From contig NZ_OY781365.1 in assembly GCF_963676815.1 (NCBI RefSeq), positions 1,116,001 to 1,180,000 on the forward strand: 64,000 bases of DNA, in the 5' to 3' direction. The DNA is from an uncultured Draconibacterium sp. (GTDB taxonomy: Bacteria > Bacteroidota > Bacteroidia > Bacteroidales > Prolixibacteraceae). How positions within the stretch are numbered: position 1 is the stretch's first letter; each line of letters opens with the position of its first letter. Position numbers and translations under genes: made by a program. Positions 31,001 through 38,512 of this stretch are shown here, piece by piece. The notes beneath the pieces are model-generated. The model saw only the letters and a list, made by a program, of their open reading frames with translations. It made no database searches and had not been told where the DNA came from.

Positions 31001-34000
31001 CAGGATCAACCAACGGAACCACCAAACAAATTGATGTTTCTGTTTTGAATAACAACATTGCTGAAGCAACTGAAACCTACCTGATCAATCTTTTCGATTT
31101 GGATAACAATGCGCAAAGCGGCGTTTCTATTTCTGATGATGTGGCACTGGGTACTATTTACGATGAAGATACCGTACACCTCACATTAAACGCATTTACC
31201 GTTGCTGAAACCAATGTTGAGCAAACGCAGAATTTCTACATCTCGCGCGACATTGCTTCGCAGAATGAAGTGACACTGATCTTCGCGTCGCAGGCCGATG
31301 CCACACCTTCGGCAGTTTCTACCGCCGACTTTACAGCACAATCGGGTGTTGATGTTACGCTTACTGCAAACTCAACAGATAATATTAATGTTTCGGCTAC
31401 CACAATTGCCGGAGATATTATTGCCGAACCTACCGAGACCTTTAACGGAACCGTTTCGTTTAATAATAAAAACGGGCAGCTGGTAGTGTTTACCGCAGGT
31501 GGCAACGAAGCTACTGCAACAATTACCGATGATGATGAAATGCAACTGACACTGCACGACAGCACCATTGTTGAAGGCGATATTGCCAAAACTGTTAATT
31601 ACCGCTTAAGCACAAACATTGCTGCCGAAAAAGATGTGGTGGTAAGTTTCACTACTTCCAACGGAACTGCTCTTGATGGTAATGATTACACTGCTCAATC
31701 GGGTACTTCTGTAACAATTCCGGGAGGTAGTAAAGAAGTATTCATTCCGGTTGAATTGCTTGGCGACGAAATTACCGAGCCAACCGAACAGTTTAGCGGA
31801 ACAATTTCGTTTACCAATATTAACGCACAACAGGTTACAATGGCCGACAACTCGGCCGATTATACCATAACCGATAACGATCCGGCCATTCTTTCGATTG
31901 ATGGATTTACAATTGACGAATCGGAAGTGGGATCTGTTACTGCTCAGTTTAAAATTGCGCTGAGTAAGGATGTACAAAATGCGTTTACGGTTGATTTTGC
32001 AACGGCGGATATTGCTGATGAAGCAACTGCCGGCAACGATTATACCGCGGTTGGAACCACTACCCTGAATTTTGGAGCGTCGAACGATACAGTTCAGTAC
32101 GTAGAAGTTACCATTGTTAACGATAGCTGGGTAGAACCTACCGAAACTTTTAACGGCGTATTAAGTAACCTGCAGGCAGCTTCGCAAAATGTTACGCTTA
32201 GCAACGGAGAAGCCACGCTAGCCGCAATTGCAACGATAACAGATGATGAATTGGCATCTATCGCAGTTAACGATACTTTAGTAACAGAAGATGTTGCAGA
32301 CGGAGTTGCAATATTCACAGTAACATTAACAGGAAATATACAGGATGAACTTACAGTGAATTACAAAACTTCGGATGGAATTGTAAATGATATTGCTGAA
32401 GCAATAAGTGACTACGTTGCAAAAACGGGCACAGTAACTTTTGAAGCTGGTTCAACTTCTGGAACTGAAAAAACCATCCCGATAACTATTGTTGACGATA
32501 TTATATCAGAACCTGTTACTGAAACATACTCTGTTGACCTAACCTCAATTACTTGTACCGGTGCAAGTTCGTTCACTAAAGATACTGGTATTGGCAGCAT
32601 CGTTGACGACGACCCGATTACGCAAATTGATCTTAACGGATTTACAGTACAGGAAACCAATGGTAATGTATCCCACAACTTTATAGCTTCAATGGATATT
32701 GAAGCACAGGAAGACATTGTGCTTAGTTTTACAACTACCGAAAGCAGTGCTCTTCACTCAAGTGATATTACTGCACAATCAGTTGTTGAATACACCATTC
32801 TGGCAGGAGATACAAGTGTGCTTATTCCGGTTGAGGTTATTGGAAATAACATTACTGAACCACAGGAATCATTTACTGGAACAATTGCCATTGTTGATAA
32901 TAACTATCAGAATGTATCTATTGGTACGGCAACAGCAACCGGTACCATAAATGATGATGATGATGCTGTTATTTCAATTGCCGGATTTGATGTTAATGAA
33001 GGAGATGGAAACGGAATCTTTACAGTTAGCTCTGACCATGTGATTCAAGATGCAGTGACAGTTAGTTTTGTTACTTCCGACAATTCTGCAATTGCAGGTG
33101 TATCGGATGACTATACTGCAATTGGAACAACCGTCCTTGATTTTGGAAATGGCAACGACGATCCTTATGAACTTACAGTTTCAATTAATGATGATGATTG
33201 GACAGAGGCTACAGAGAATCTGTTTGGAACGTTAAGTAGTCTGAACGCCAACAGTCAGAATATTACGCTTGAAGGCGGCGAAATTACAGCACAGGATACC
33301 GGATTTATCCGGGATAACGACTTTGCCACACTTGCCATCGACAGTATTGAAGTTACCGAAGGAACCGAACCGGTAATTGCTTCGTTTACCGTTACACTTT
33401 CAGGTAATATCGAAGATTCAATATCATTTAAATACCAAACACAGGATGTTAGTGCCGAGGCTGCCAGTGATTACACTGCCCTACTCGATTCGATTGTTTT
33501 CGAGTCAGGATCAACCAACGGAACCACCAAACAAATTGATGTTTCTGTTTTGAATAACAACATTGCTGAAGCAACTGAAACCTACCTGATCAATCTTTTC
33601 GATTTGGATAACAATGCGCAAAGCGGCGTTTCTATTTCTGATGATGTGGCACTGGGTACTATTTACGATGAAGATACCGTACACCTCACATTAAACGCAT
33701 TTACCGTTGCTGAAACCAATGTTGAGCAAACGCAGAATTTCTACATCTCGCGCGACATTGCATCGCAGGATGAAGTGACACTGATCTTCGCGTCGCAGGC
33801 CGATGCCACACCTTCGGCAGTTTCTACCGCCGACTTTACAGCACAGTCGGGTGTTGATGTTACGCTTACTGCAAACTCAACAGATAATATTAATGTTTCG
33901 GCTACCACAATTGCCGGAGATATTATTGCCGAACCTACCGAGACCTTTAACGGAACCCTTTCTTTCAACAATAAAAACGGGCAGCTGGTAGTGTTTACCG

Positions 34001-37000
34001 CAGGTGGCAACGAAGCTACTGCAACAATTACCGATGATGATGAAATGCAGCTGACACTGCACGACAGCACCATTGTTGAAGGCGATATTGCCAAAACTGT
34101 TAATTACCGCTTAAGCACAAACATTGCTGCCGAAAAAGATGTGGTGGTAAGTTTCACCACTTCCAACGGAACTGCTCTTGATGGTAATGATTACACTGCT
34201 CAATCGGGTACTTCTGTAACAATTCCGGGAGGTAGTAAAGAAGTGTTTATTCCGGTTGAATTGCTTGGCGACGAAATTACCGAGCCAACCGAACAGTTTA
34301 GCGGAACAATTTCGTTTACCAATATTAACGCACAACAGGTTACAATGGCCGACAACACGGCCGATTATACCATAACCGATAACGATCCGGCCATTCTTTC
34401 GATTGATGGATTTACAATTGACGAATCGGAAGTGGGATCTGTTACTGCTCAATTTAAAATTGCGCTGAGTAAGGATGTACAAAATGCGTTTACGGTTGAT
34501 TTTGCAACGGCGGATATTGCTGATGAAGCAACTGCCGGCAACGATTATAACGCGGTTGGAACCACTACCCTGAATTTTGGAGCGTCAAACGATACAGTTC
34601 AGTACGTAGAAGTTACCATTGTTAACGATAGCTGGGTAGAACCTACCGAAACTTTTAACGGCGTATTGAGCAACCTGCAGGCAGCTTCGCAAAATGTTAC
34701 GCTTAGCAACGCTCAGGCAAGTTTGGCAGCTATGGCTACCATTACCGATAATGATGCGGCTTCGGTTTCGATTGCCGATGTCTCCATTAACGAGGATGCC
34801 GGTTCGGCAGTGTTTGTGGTTTCACTATCGGGTAATGTGCAGGATGCATTTACCGTGGATGTGGCTACGGCTGATAACTCGGCCCTGGCGGGTAGTGATT
34901 ATACTACTTCATCGGCGACACTTGACTTTGCAGGAAAACTAAGTGATGGTGATACCATCCGCTTTACTGTGCCGGTGAATGATGACAGCCTGCTGGAACC
35001 TGTTGAGGATTTTACTGCTTCGCTTTCTGCTATTACAGGTGGTCTGGTTACCATTAACGATACAACGGCTACGGCTACCATTACCGATAATGATGCGGCT
35101 TCGGTTTCGATTGCAGATGTCTCAATTAACGAGGATGCCGGTTCGGCAGTGTTTGTGGTTTCACTATCGGGTAATGTGCAGGATGCATTTACCGTGGATG
35201 TGGCTACGGCTGATAACTCGGCCCTGGCGGGTAGTGATTATACTACTTCATCGGCGACACTTGACTTTACAGGTAAACTAAGTGATGGTGATACCATCCG
35301 CTTTACTGTGCCGGTGAATGATGACAGCCTGCTGGAACCTGTTGAGGATTTTACAGCTTCGCTGTCTGCTATTACAGGCGGACTGGTTACCATTAACGAT
35401 ACAACGGCTACGGCTACCATTACCGATAATGATGCGGCTTCGGTTTCGATTGCAGATGTCTCCATTAACGAGGATGCAGGTTCGGCGGTGTTTGTGGTTT
35501 CACTATCCGGTAATGTACAGGATGCATTTACCGTGGATGTGGCTACGGCTGATAACTCGGCCCTGGCGGGTAGTGATTATACTACTTCATCGGCGACACT
35601 TGACTTTACAGGAAAACTAAGTGATGGTGATACCATCCGCTTTACTGTGCCGATTAGCGATGACAGTCTGCTGGAACCTGTTGAGGATTTTACCGCTTCG
35701 CTGTCTGCTATTACAGGCGGACTGGTTGCCATTAACGATACAACGGCTACGGCTACCATTACCGATAATGATGCGGCTTCGGTTTCGATTGCAGATGTCT
35801 CAATTAACGAGGATGCCGGTTCGGCAGTGTTTGTGGTTTCACTATCCGGTAATGTACAGGATGCATTTACCGTAAATGTGGCTACTGCTGATAACTCTGC
35901 ACTGGCGGGTAGTGATTATACTACTTCATCGGCAACGCTTGACTTTGCAGGAAAACTAAGTGATGGTGATACCATCCGCTTTACTGTGCCGGTGAATGAT
36001 GACAGCCTGCTGGAACCTGTTGAGGATTTTACAGCTTCGCTGTCTGCTATTACAGGCGGACTGGTTACCATTAACGATACAACGGCTACGGCTACCATTA
36101 CCGATAATGATGCGGCTTCGGTTTCGATTGCAGATGTCTCCATTAACGAGGATGCCGGTTCGGCGGTGTTTGTGGTTTCACTATCGGGTAATGTACAGGA
36201 TGCATTTACCGTAAATGTGGCTACTGCTGATAACTCTGCACTGGCGGGTAGTGATTATACTACTTCATCGGCGACACTTGACTTTACAGGAAAACTAAGT
36301 GATGGTGATACCATCCGCTTTACTGTGCCGATTAGCGATGACAGTCTGCTGGAACCTGTTGAGGATTTTACCGCTTCGCTGTCTGCTATTACAGGCGGAC
36401 TGGTTGCCATTAACGATACAACGGCTACGGCTACCATTACCGATAATGATGCGGCTTCGGTTTCGATTGCAGATGTCTCAATTAACGAGGATGCCGGTTC
36501 GGCAGTGTTTGTGGTTTCACTATCCGGTAATGTACAGGATGCATTTACCGTAAATGTGGCTACTGCTGATAACTCTGCACTGGCGGGTAGTGATTATACT
36601 ACTTCATCGGCAACGCTTGACTTTGCAGGAAAACTTAGTGATGGTGATACCATCCGCTTTACTGTGCCGGTGAATGATGACAGCCTGCTGGAACCTGTTG
36701 AAGATTTTACAGCTTCGCTGTCTGATATTACAGGCGGACTGGTTGCCATTAACGATACAACGGCTACGGCTACCATTACCGATAATGATGCGGCTTCGGT
36801 TTCGATTGCCGATGTCTCCATTAACGAGGATGCCGGTTCGGCGGTGTTTGTGGTTTCACTATCGGGCAATGTACAGGATGCATTTACCGTGGATGTGGCT
36901 ACGGCTGATAACTCGGCCCTGGCGGGTAGTGATTATACTACTTCATCGGCAACGCTTGACTTTGCAGGAAAACTTAGTGATGGTGATACCATCCGCTGTG

Positions 37001-37011
37001 CCGGTGAATGA
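16093..37011 (+). CDS. Giant T9SS-type surface protein, N-terminal part (HYR/Ig-like and Calx-beta-like modules)
   Basis: The frame is open for 6,972 codons from the ATG at 16093 (6,991 from the in-frame TTG at 16036). An unusually long n-region precedes a signal peptide (Phe-Trp-Val-Tyr-Leu-Phe-Thr-Leu-Val, ending Thr-Asn-Ala-Gln at 16251). An Ig-like module with Ile-Cys-Glu-Gly-Asp-Ser follows, then about 12 kb (16.8-28.7 kb) of HYR-type modules of about 85 residues with the hallmark Ile-Ser-Cys-Pro, Asp-Asn-Cys and a third Cys. About 6 kb (28.7-34.75 kb) encode divergent Calx-beta-like modules without Cys, ending in Asp-Asp-Asp or Asp-Asn-Asp linkers that may bind calcium. From 34756 near-identical 113-residue repeats begin. 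The frame is lost at about 36995 by small deletions, not by a natural end: the same repeat and finally a T9SS C-terminal domain continue downstream. Probably a cell-surface adhesin or filament. Confidence 0.9.
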   Translation: MDNTKPNKSSINPLDKNLDLSSSSRITKKNIHFWVYLFTLVICTSFAIKTNAQSFLTEDGATSICEGDSTTIQVIINASVGPYTVQYSDGSTTYTVNNYTSVGDPEDANYGGAPISVTPTATTEYSLVAVYDTYSTSLPIDATQKVSITVNPLPTNITGSIDISSPVCAGSSFQISATATNGSTYELYNASNTVKIANLPYTTSVSSTTDYTIRAISSFGCTSSASYTVTVESTPPTISCPGDQEVNPAPGECTVALADYTGSVTVNDNCSSEANITLSQSPEAGSPLVGHGDSQTVTITATDEAGNSNSCNFTVTLIDTEDPLITNLPANITENSDEGDCGAVVNWIEPGVSDNCPGSAIAQTSGLANGSTFPIGTTTVVYTASDAAGNTTLDSFTVEISDNEFPTITHPANMSVNTDTDNCNAVVTFTEPTASDNCAGTTLVQTAGLASGSVFPKGVTTNTYKATDASGNETIKSFTITVTDNQEPDIASCPTNINQDNDLDDCGAVVTWTEPTATDNCDGALAGYSSRSHAPGSRFDVGTTTVTYEFTDVAGNTASCSFDVTISDTQYPEISCPEAIVTNADAGQNYATVNYTAPTGTDNCTGATTVQTAGLASGSQFPAGTTTNTFEVTDASGNKTSCSFTVTVSDGEAPVISNCPGDISQSNDLSECGAVVTWTEPTVTDNATPLQDLIISKSHSSGDFFPVGTTTVYYTATDENDNVSDTCSFTITITDTEKPAVSGCPESITRTSNAGLCTATVSWTEPTATDNCTAAGSLVRRRSHSPGDTFQSGTTKVWYVFEDVAGNISDTCSFNVIVTDDQKPVISNCPADITVSAASDTCGTTVSWTEPTASDNCTGNISWTKSAQPGDFFPTGSTTVTYVAIDESGNESNICAFTVTVTDNINPVASCKPFTAYIGTSGLATISASDINDASSDNCTDAQDLILSIDKTNFSCSDIGDAAVTLTVKDASGNKSTCIATVTIADTINPTITATSGTVSKTVNTTSEQCYYEINGSEFDPIVTDNCSGAITINYTVSGATDLTGSGSLADAQLNSGANLISWSATDANGNTTTTPLSFTITVADSDAPEISSISNQTRATNTGCTYTTVGSEFDITATDNCGNVTLSYKINDGNSVVSSTLDGVQFNTGINRVVWTATDGVNTSTRSFRVTVNDETAPTITSMEDIEQNVDPGKCTSQVTWIAPVADDNCAVVEYTQTSGPLSGSDFSVGTTTITYKATDAAGLYTTESFTITVYDSIAPEIICPEGSTAAAPFERDAEAGVCFYTVDTTEFDPVVTDGCSENLIISNSFDGSSTLAGKQLPAGNDTIIWTATDGINTSTCTIYVRINDTQDPTFDQPTGVDSSFTYQRNTDPGKCYYTVPGIQFDLSNINDNCNTETPTYTITQNGSTVFTGSNSLAGLQLPKTVDYPYSVVWTLVDVNGNTVVSDPFTITVNDNQAPSFTCYGNETRTIADNECTYTVIGDEFDPIDLSDNCDATQDLSISYTIDGVAGAGETLAGTEFVGGTYSIVWKIEDTSGNIDSCTFKITVKDLTLPTISTIGDKTFDAPSDLCHYTGQSADGLDPLVTDNCPSITLVNNQNGGSSLVGFDFPVGITVVIWTATDASGNSTTMQYNVTVNDITAPEYNIETLYTRYTPANSCYYMSTTGEFDPQNISDNCTSEHFNINNDLNNYKSLDYVQFPIGTTELTWSVKDNYGNDQPTTIQVQVIDNVDPVISCPGSDYVRSVDDGKSYYTLGYNEFKPVATDNCSLTSYTNSINGTGILPATLEAGTYNIVWTAIDASGNQTTCTVNIEIVTDVYPAISCVGDQSKNNDPGQCYYTVSGTEFDATSSSLGATLVNDYNGSSTLAGETFPVGITLVTWTASRELDGHNYQNSCSYYVFVDDNEDPVITPPADITVNTNSQCYATGVTLGTPTTDDNCGVLTYWNNNYTTSFHLGTTTITWGIEDIHGNVSYATQTVTVLDDDAPWFDCPGNLCRQADDGQTYYTVYDHEFDPYGTWDCSGPVTITHDLPGASSTSTLAGEQIPVGSNTITWTITDNAGNSAECIVTIDVYDNNPPPVTCRGNATRSTNPDSCTYKVVGDEFNVSSTQSSPAPVLTYSLSGATSGTGSSLEDVLLNRGTTTVTWTATDGSDVNTCCVFDVFVHDNQDPEITWPDDIVANVGEGACSVTITDLGTPVATDNCSAPQDITYTHYPSSTSYDVGTHHIYYTAYDEAGNQVTHTQTVTVVDTISPVINCLEETYYREYDNKQVYYYTVSGSEFTPSVSENCTLSSYVNNVNGSRYLNGYHLALGNYQILWTATDQSSNTDTCTVNVVVVETFVPEISCPYIYTSYPTTDGCSYVIPDATLNAQFTSDTEIAGRTLTHDIQTSDPNTIPYAPDANTLEGAYLPKGTTTVTWTASQTIGGTEYTNTCSSDITVFDNVDPVITPVATDTVFINPGTCYAALSLDIPPVSDNCTDSLNLSITNNANDTFLLGNNNIVWEVSDESGNTSWYTQKLHVLDNEGPIIANCPDTTLYATATGINCEALVSWPAIIATDACSGVKSVTSTHSPGSWFAIGTTEVTVTATDNNDNVTICTFNVEVTDTLPTIECTGDLTRICNANTCSYKVLGNELDPLDYDDNCSVDSLIWSFTDAETGLLRTGENTLSGVIIPRGDDPGQTVITWRVVDANGNSSECSFTLTLNDEEAPIIVVPGNQVRATDFHKNYYTIQGDEFDDVTATDNCGIVIKLENEYQVDGLDGIQLDLGENQIYWYAEDDHGNRSEEIFTVIVTDEEAPALLSAEANTTDSTESGCIAVVNYTPPTFIDYATDGQSSLTITVSPDWAIPGASFPVGVTEVTYSATDSFGNSLPYSFDVTVIDDLDPILICPDSLTYTREADDGESFYTMAGTDFDPLGYSDNCEASLSNSYNNDSTLAGETFPVGTTTVDWIVEDNSGNTDTCTIDIIVEDHQIPVIQYCPDAFVEQDADRGECSFLVMGADYDPFGFSDNHGLSKLTYQLDTLPEVGADLNTSLAGEQIPVGTTENPTTTVTWRVYDLSGNASVICQTEFTISDTESPEVSTVTNKVRSTDTGESFYTILEADDWDPIVYENCTLEKITYSIDALDTVGTDTSTTIAGATLEVGPHEIVWTATDIYGNTGSGSFLVTIIDEEAPDMTCNDLTVYLDNTGAYSLIQQDIDSIASGTSDPGGIASIEVSPSSYNCTDVGENTVTLTATDNYGNIGTCNATVTVTDTVAPVANCKDITLQLDVLGEASLLASQINNNSSDACGIQSVVADITSFDCSNIGANTVTLTVTDVNGNVSSCSSTVTIEDNITPSAVCNPITVYLDSAGTYSLSSTDIDNIAAGSTDNCDLIKTVTPDDYSCLTIGENTVTLRVTDADNNFDECTTSVTVADTIAPVVVCQDITVALDASGNATITPEQVDNGSADACNVTLSLDSTTFDCSEIGANTVVLTATDDNGNSSSCSATVTITDEEKPIAVCNDTTLYLDNFGNVSVTAAGIDNGSYDICGNVSLSIDNSAFTCANVGTNTVILTVEDEYNNTETCSATVTVRDTVSPVASCKDTTIYLDATGNATITAAGIDNNSSDNCAIDNISASVTTFTCADTGINVVTLTVTDVNGNASSCQSNVTVRDTISPIVACQDINVYLDAAGAATITGSDIDNGSTDNCSSLEFSLDKSSFDCTDVGANTITLTATDGLGNTSECTSEVTIIDTVSPEAICKAITIQLDSDGNASIVADDINNNSSDACGIASLSASKTAFTCSDLGDNNVTLTVTDNNTNQATCVAVVTVEDNIDPVISCAVSGVQAKTTDTGECTYTHPDNSWDTGVTDNCDGNPTLTYSLSGDASSVLTEPNTTLNGQVFNKGTTTVTWTAIDAEGNESTCSFDVTVTDDENPVASCQNFTAQLQRNGEVVVYPSDIDNSSTDNCEITSYLISKDNSIFSDSLTYSCSDIADLTIYLKVADETGNENTCSSTISIVDEQAPTLDDLSDRNVFVDTDVCTYTHTDDLWNPTDNCDASPTITYTLSGATTSVTSPNTTLNGQVFEKGTTTVTWTVTDHATTPNASTVVFDVVVGDDQAPTISCPSAIEQVVASSGATFKTVTGITAPTYDDNCAVTKLTYSYSGATTQAAQASGINELSEDDFNVGTTTVTYIAYDADNNSDTCSFDITINAQDGAIIASKASITTSEDLDYEEFTVTLGSAPTGTVVIDVSSSDSGEGEITTPSNSKLTFNSGNWNTPQTVRVTGVNDDVDDDDIAYQINLAINQAETDDLSGYENASTAIVSATNLDNDVAGITVSAASNTTEAGGDGTFTVKLNTEPTENISFTLEIDSGDLTEGEITSSTTLTFTPLNWDQNQTVTLSGLDDEIDDGNIVYQVNISNASSADPKYNAQFATSVSATNVDDDASGFVVTPVSLTTSEDVTTAQFTVNLTSKPATDTENFTVVVDVESNDLGEGTVDKDSLIFTHTDWSSPQTITVTGVDNGIVDGDITFAIVNTVNTASTTDPIYETLNPNDVTVVNADNDTATISIDDVTQVETNSGTTNFIFTITQSNIEVVDGYTVGYYTSNSSARAPSDFTARGGSVSFAGTANETQTITISVNGDEMVEQNEVFTLNLTSATTTGVNQVVNIVNATGYGTINNDDASTISIADASTSEGDSGTKELEFVVTLDMAVETTSPITMDYSLTDGTATDADGDFDTETGQLSFSGLEGETHSIFVTINGDEKVELDEDFTVTLSNIQCSTLPAAILSQITFADSVANGTITNDDSAILSIADFTATEGTDASKDFVVTLNYPVQGEFTVDFATSDNSAVNGTDYTTTTQVLTFGGANTLSQAVTIPILDGDIAEATETLFGTIDNLTDGLAQNVTLSGGGASMQATGTILDDDFATLAIDSIEVTEGTEPVIASFTVTLSGNIEDSISFKYQTQDVSAEAASDYTALLDSIVFESGSTNGTTKQIDVSVLNNNIAEATETYLINLFDLDNNAQSGVSISDDVALGTIYDEDTVHLTLNAFTVAETNVEQTQNFYISRDIASQNEVTLIFASQADATPSAVSTADFTAQSGVDVTLTANSTDNINVSATTIAGDIIAEPTETFNGTVSFNNKNGQLVVFTAGGNEATATITDDDEMQLTLHDSTIVEGDIAKTVNYRLSTNIAAEKDVVVSFTTSNGTALDGNDYTAQSGTSVTIPGGSKEVFIPVELLGDEITEPTEQFSGTISFTNINAQQVTMADNSADYTITDNDPAILSIDGFTIDESEVGSVTAQFKIALSKDVQNAFTVDFATADIADEATAGNDYTAVGTTTLNFGASNDTVQYVEVTIVNDSWVEPTETFNGVLSNLQAASQNVTLSNGEATLAAIATITDDELASIAVNDTLVTEDVADGVAIFTVTLTGNIQDELTVNYKTSDGIVNDIAEAISDYVAKTGTVTFEAGSTSGTEKTIPITIVDDIISEPVTETYSVDLTSITCTGASSFTKDTGIGSIVDDDPITQIDLNGFTVQETNGNVSHNFIASMDIEAQEDIVLSFTTTESSALHSSDITAQSVVEYTILAGDTSVLIPVEVIGNNITEPQESFTGTIAIVDNNYQNVSIGTATATGTINDDDDAVISIAGFDVNEGDGNGIFTVSSDHVIQDAVTVSFVTSDNSAIAGVSDDYTAIGTTVLDFGNGNDDPYELTVSINDDDWTEATENLFGTLSSLNANSQNITLEGGEITAQDTGFIRDNDFATLAIDSIEVTEGTEPVIASFTVTLSGNIEDSISFKYQTQDVSAEAASDYTALLDSIVFESGSTNGTTKQIDVSVLNNNIAEATETYLINLFDLDNNAQSGVSISDDVALGTIYDEDTVHLTLNAFTVAETNVEQTQNFYISRDIASQDEVTLIFASQADATPSAVSTADFTAQSGVDVTLTANSTDNINVSATTIAGDIIAEPTETFNGTLSFNNKNGQLVVFTAGGNEATATITDDDEMQLTLHDSTIVEGDIAKTVNYRLSTNIAAEKDVVVSFTTSNGTALDGNDYTAQSGTSVTIPGGSKEVFIPVELLGDEITEPTEQFSGTISFTNINAQQVTMADNTADYTITDNDPAILSIDGFTIDESEVGSVTAQFKIALSKDVQNAFTVDFATADIADEATAGNDYNAVGTTTLNFGASNDTVQYVEVTIVNDSWVEPTETFNGVLSNLQAASQNVTLSNAQASLAAMATITDNDAASVSIADVSINEDAGSAVFVVSLSGNVQDAFTVDVATADNSALAGSDYTTSSATLDFAGKLSDGDTIRFTVPVNDDSLLEPVEDFTASLSAITGGLVTINDTTATATITDNDAASVSIADVSINEDAGSAVFVVSLSGNVQDAFTVDVATADNSALAGSDYTTSSATLDFTGKLSDGDTIRFTVPVNDDSLLEPVEDFTASLSAITGGLVTINDTTATATITDNDAASVSIADVSINEDAGSAVFVVSLSGNVQDAFTVDVATADNSALAGSDYTTSSATLDFTGKLSDGDTIRFTVPISDDSLLEPVEDFTASLSAITGGLVAINDTTATATITDNDAASVSIADVSINEDAGSAVFVVSLSGNVQDAFTVNVATADNSALAGSDYTTSSATLDFAGKLSDGDTIRFTVPVNDDSLLEPVEDFTASLSAITGGLVTINDTTATATITDNDAASVSIADVSINEDAGSAVFVVSLSGNVQDAFTVNVATADNSALAGSDYTTSSATLDFTGKLSDGDTIRFTVPISDDSLLEPVEDFTASLSAITGGLVAINDTTATATITDNDAASVSIADVSINEDAGSAVFVVSLSGNVQDAFTVNVATADNSALAGSDYTTSSATLDFAGKLSDGDTIRFTVPVNDDSLLEPVEDFTASLSDITGGLVAINDTTATATITDNDAASVSIADVSINEDAGSAVFVVSLSGNVQDAFTVDVATADNSALAGSDYTTSSATLDFAGKLSDGDTIRCAGE
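30814..32205 (+). repeat. Long internal duplication, copy 1 (about 1.39 kb)
   Basis: Encodes about 464 residues (four Calx-beta-like modules) starting Phe-Ala-Thr-Leu-Ala-Ile-Asp-Ser. It is nearly identical in DNA to 33319-34710 at an exact offset of 2,505 bp, a multiple of three. The similarity stops abruptly in the codons after Leu-Ser-Asn. Confidence 0.9.
33319..34710 (+). repeat. Long internal duplication, copy 2 (about 1.39 kb)
   Basis: Second copy of 30814-32205 with only scattered substitutions (for example near 33769 and 33960). It directly precedes the 339-bp repeat array. Confidence 0.9.
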
Positions 37012-37394
37012 TGACACTGCTGGAACCTGTTGAAGATTTTACAGCTTCGCTGTCTGCTATTACAGGCGGACTGGTTGCCATTAACGATACCCTGCTACCA
37101 TTACCGATAATGATGCGGCTTCGGTTTCGATTGCCGATGTCTCCATTAACGAGGATGCCGGTGATCGGGCAATACATTTACCTTCGGCTGATAACTCGGC
37201 ACTGGCGGGTAGTGACACGCTTGACTTTACAGGTAAACTAAGTGATGGTGATACCATCCGCTTTACTGTGCCGGTGAATGATGACAGCCTGCTGGAACCT
37301 GTTGAGGATTTTACCGCTTCGCTGTCTGCTATTACAGGTGGACTGGTTGCCATTAACGATACAACGGCTACGGCTACCATTACCGATAATGATG
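36790..37394 (+). other. Indel cluster breaking the giant gene (repeat units 7-8)
   Basis: Compared with neighbouring units, bases are missing at about 36995 (five), 37014 (two), 37090 (seven) and in several places between 37160 and 37220, 60 in all in the second unit. The frame passes through all three phases here before the repeat resumes cleanly at 37268. Many small gaps in two adjacent copies of a near-identical repeat suggest a consensus or assembly error rather than natural decay. Confidence 0.8.
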
Positions 37395-38512
37395 CGGCTT
37401 CGGTTTCGATTGCCGATGTCTCCATTAACGAGGATGCCGGTTCGGCGGTGTTTGTGGTTTCACTATCGGGCAATGTACAGGATGCATTTACCGTGGATGT
37501 GGCTACGGCTGATAACTCGGCACTGGCGGGTAGTGATTATACTACTTCGTCGGCAACGCTTGACTTTACAGGTAAACTAAGTGATGGTGATACCATCCGC
37601 TTTATTGTGCCGGTGAATGATGACAGCCTGCTGGAACCTGTTGAGGATTTTACAGCGTCGCTGTCTGCTATTACAGGTGGACTGGTTACCATTAACGATA
37701 CAACGGCTACGGCTACCATTACCGATAATGATGCGGCTTCGGTTTCGATTGCCGATGTCTCCATTAACGAGGATGCCGGTTCAGCGGTGTTTGTGGTTTC
37801 ACTATCGGGTAATGTGCAGGATGCATTTACCGTGGATGTGGCTACGGCTGATAACTCGGCACTGGCGGGTAGTGATTATACTACTTCGTCGGCAACGCTT
37901 GACTTTGCAGGAAAACTTAGTGATGGTGATACCATCCGCTTTACTGTGCCGGTGAATGATGACAGCCTGCTGGAACCTGTTGAGGATTTTACAGCTTCGC
38001 TTTCTGCTATTACAGGTGGACTGGTTACCATTAACGATACAACGGCTACGGCTACCATTACCGATAATGATGCGGCTTCGGTTTCGATTGCAGATGTAAC
38101 CATTAACGAGGATGCCGGTTCGGCGGTGTTTGTGGTTTCACTATCGGGTAATGTGCAGGATGCATTTACCGTGGATGTGGCTACGGCTGATAACTCGGCC
38201 CTGGCGGGTAGTGATTATACTACTTCGTCGGCAACGCTTGACTTTGCAGGTAAACTAAGTGATGGTGATACCATCCGCTTTACTGTGCCGGTGAATGATG
38301 ACAGCCTGCTGGAACCTGTTGAAGATTTTACAGCTTCGCTGTCTGCTATTACAGGTGGACTGGTTACCATTAACGATACAACGGCTACGGCACCATTACC
38401 GATAATGATGCGGCTTCGGTTTCGATTGCCGATGTCTCCATTAACGAGGATGCCGGTTCGGCGGTCTTTGTGGTTTCACTATCGGGTAATGTACAGGATG
38501 CATTTACCGTGA
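37268..38512 (+). CDS. Giant surface protein, internal fragment 2 (Calx-beta-like repeats)
   Basis: The frame holds about 3.3 repeat units from Val-Pro-Val-Asn-Asp-Asp at 37268 up to about 38390, where one T is missing in the Thr-Ala-Thr-Ala-Thr segment and the frame leaves the repeat. It has no start signal or signal peptide of its own. It belongs to the same coding region as 16093-37011. Confidence 0.6.
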   Translation: MPVNDDSLLEPVEDFTASLSAITGGLVAINDTTATATITDNDAASVSIADVSINEDAGSAVFVVSLSGNVQDAFTVDVATADNSALAGSDYTTSSATLDFTGKLSDGDTIRFIVPVNDDSLLEPVEDFTASLSAITGGLVTINDTTATATITDNDAASVSIADVSINEDAGSAVFVVSLSGNVQDAFTVDVATADNSALAGSDYTTSSATLDFAGKLSDGDTIRFTVPVNDDSLLEPVEDFTASLSAITGGLVTINDTTATATITDNDAASVSIADVTINEDAGSAVFVVSLSGNVQDAFTVDVATADNSALAGSDYTTSSATLDFAGKLSDGDTIRFTVPVNDDSLLEPVEDFTASLSAITGGLVTINDTTATAPLPIMMRLRFRLPMSPLTRMPVRRSLWFHYRVMYRMHLP

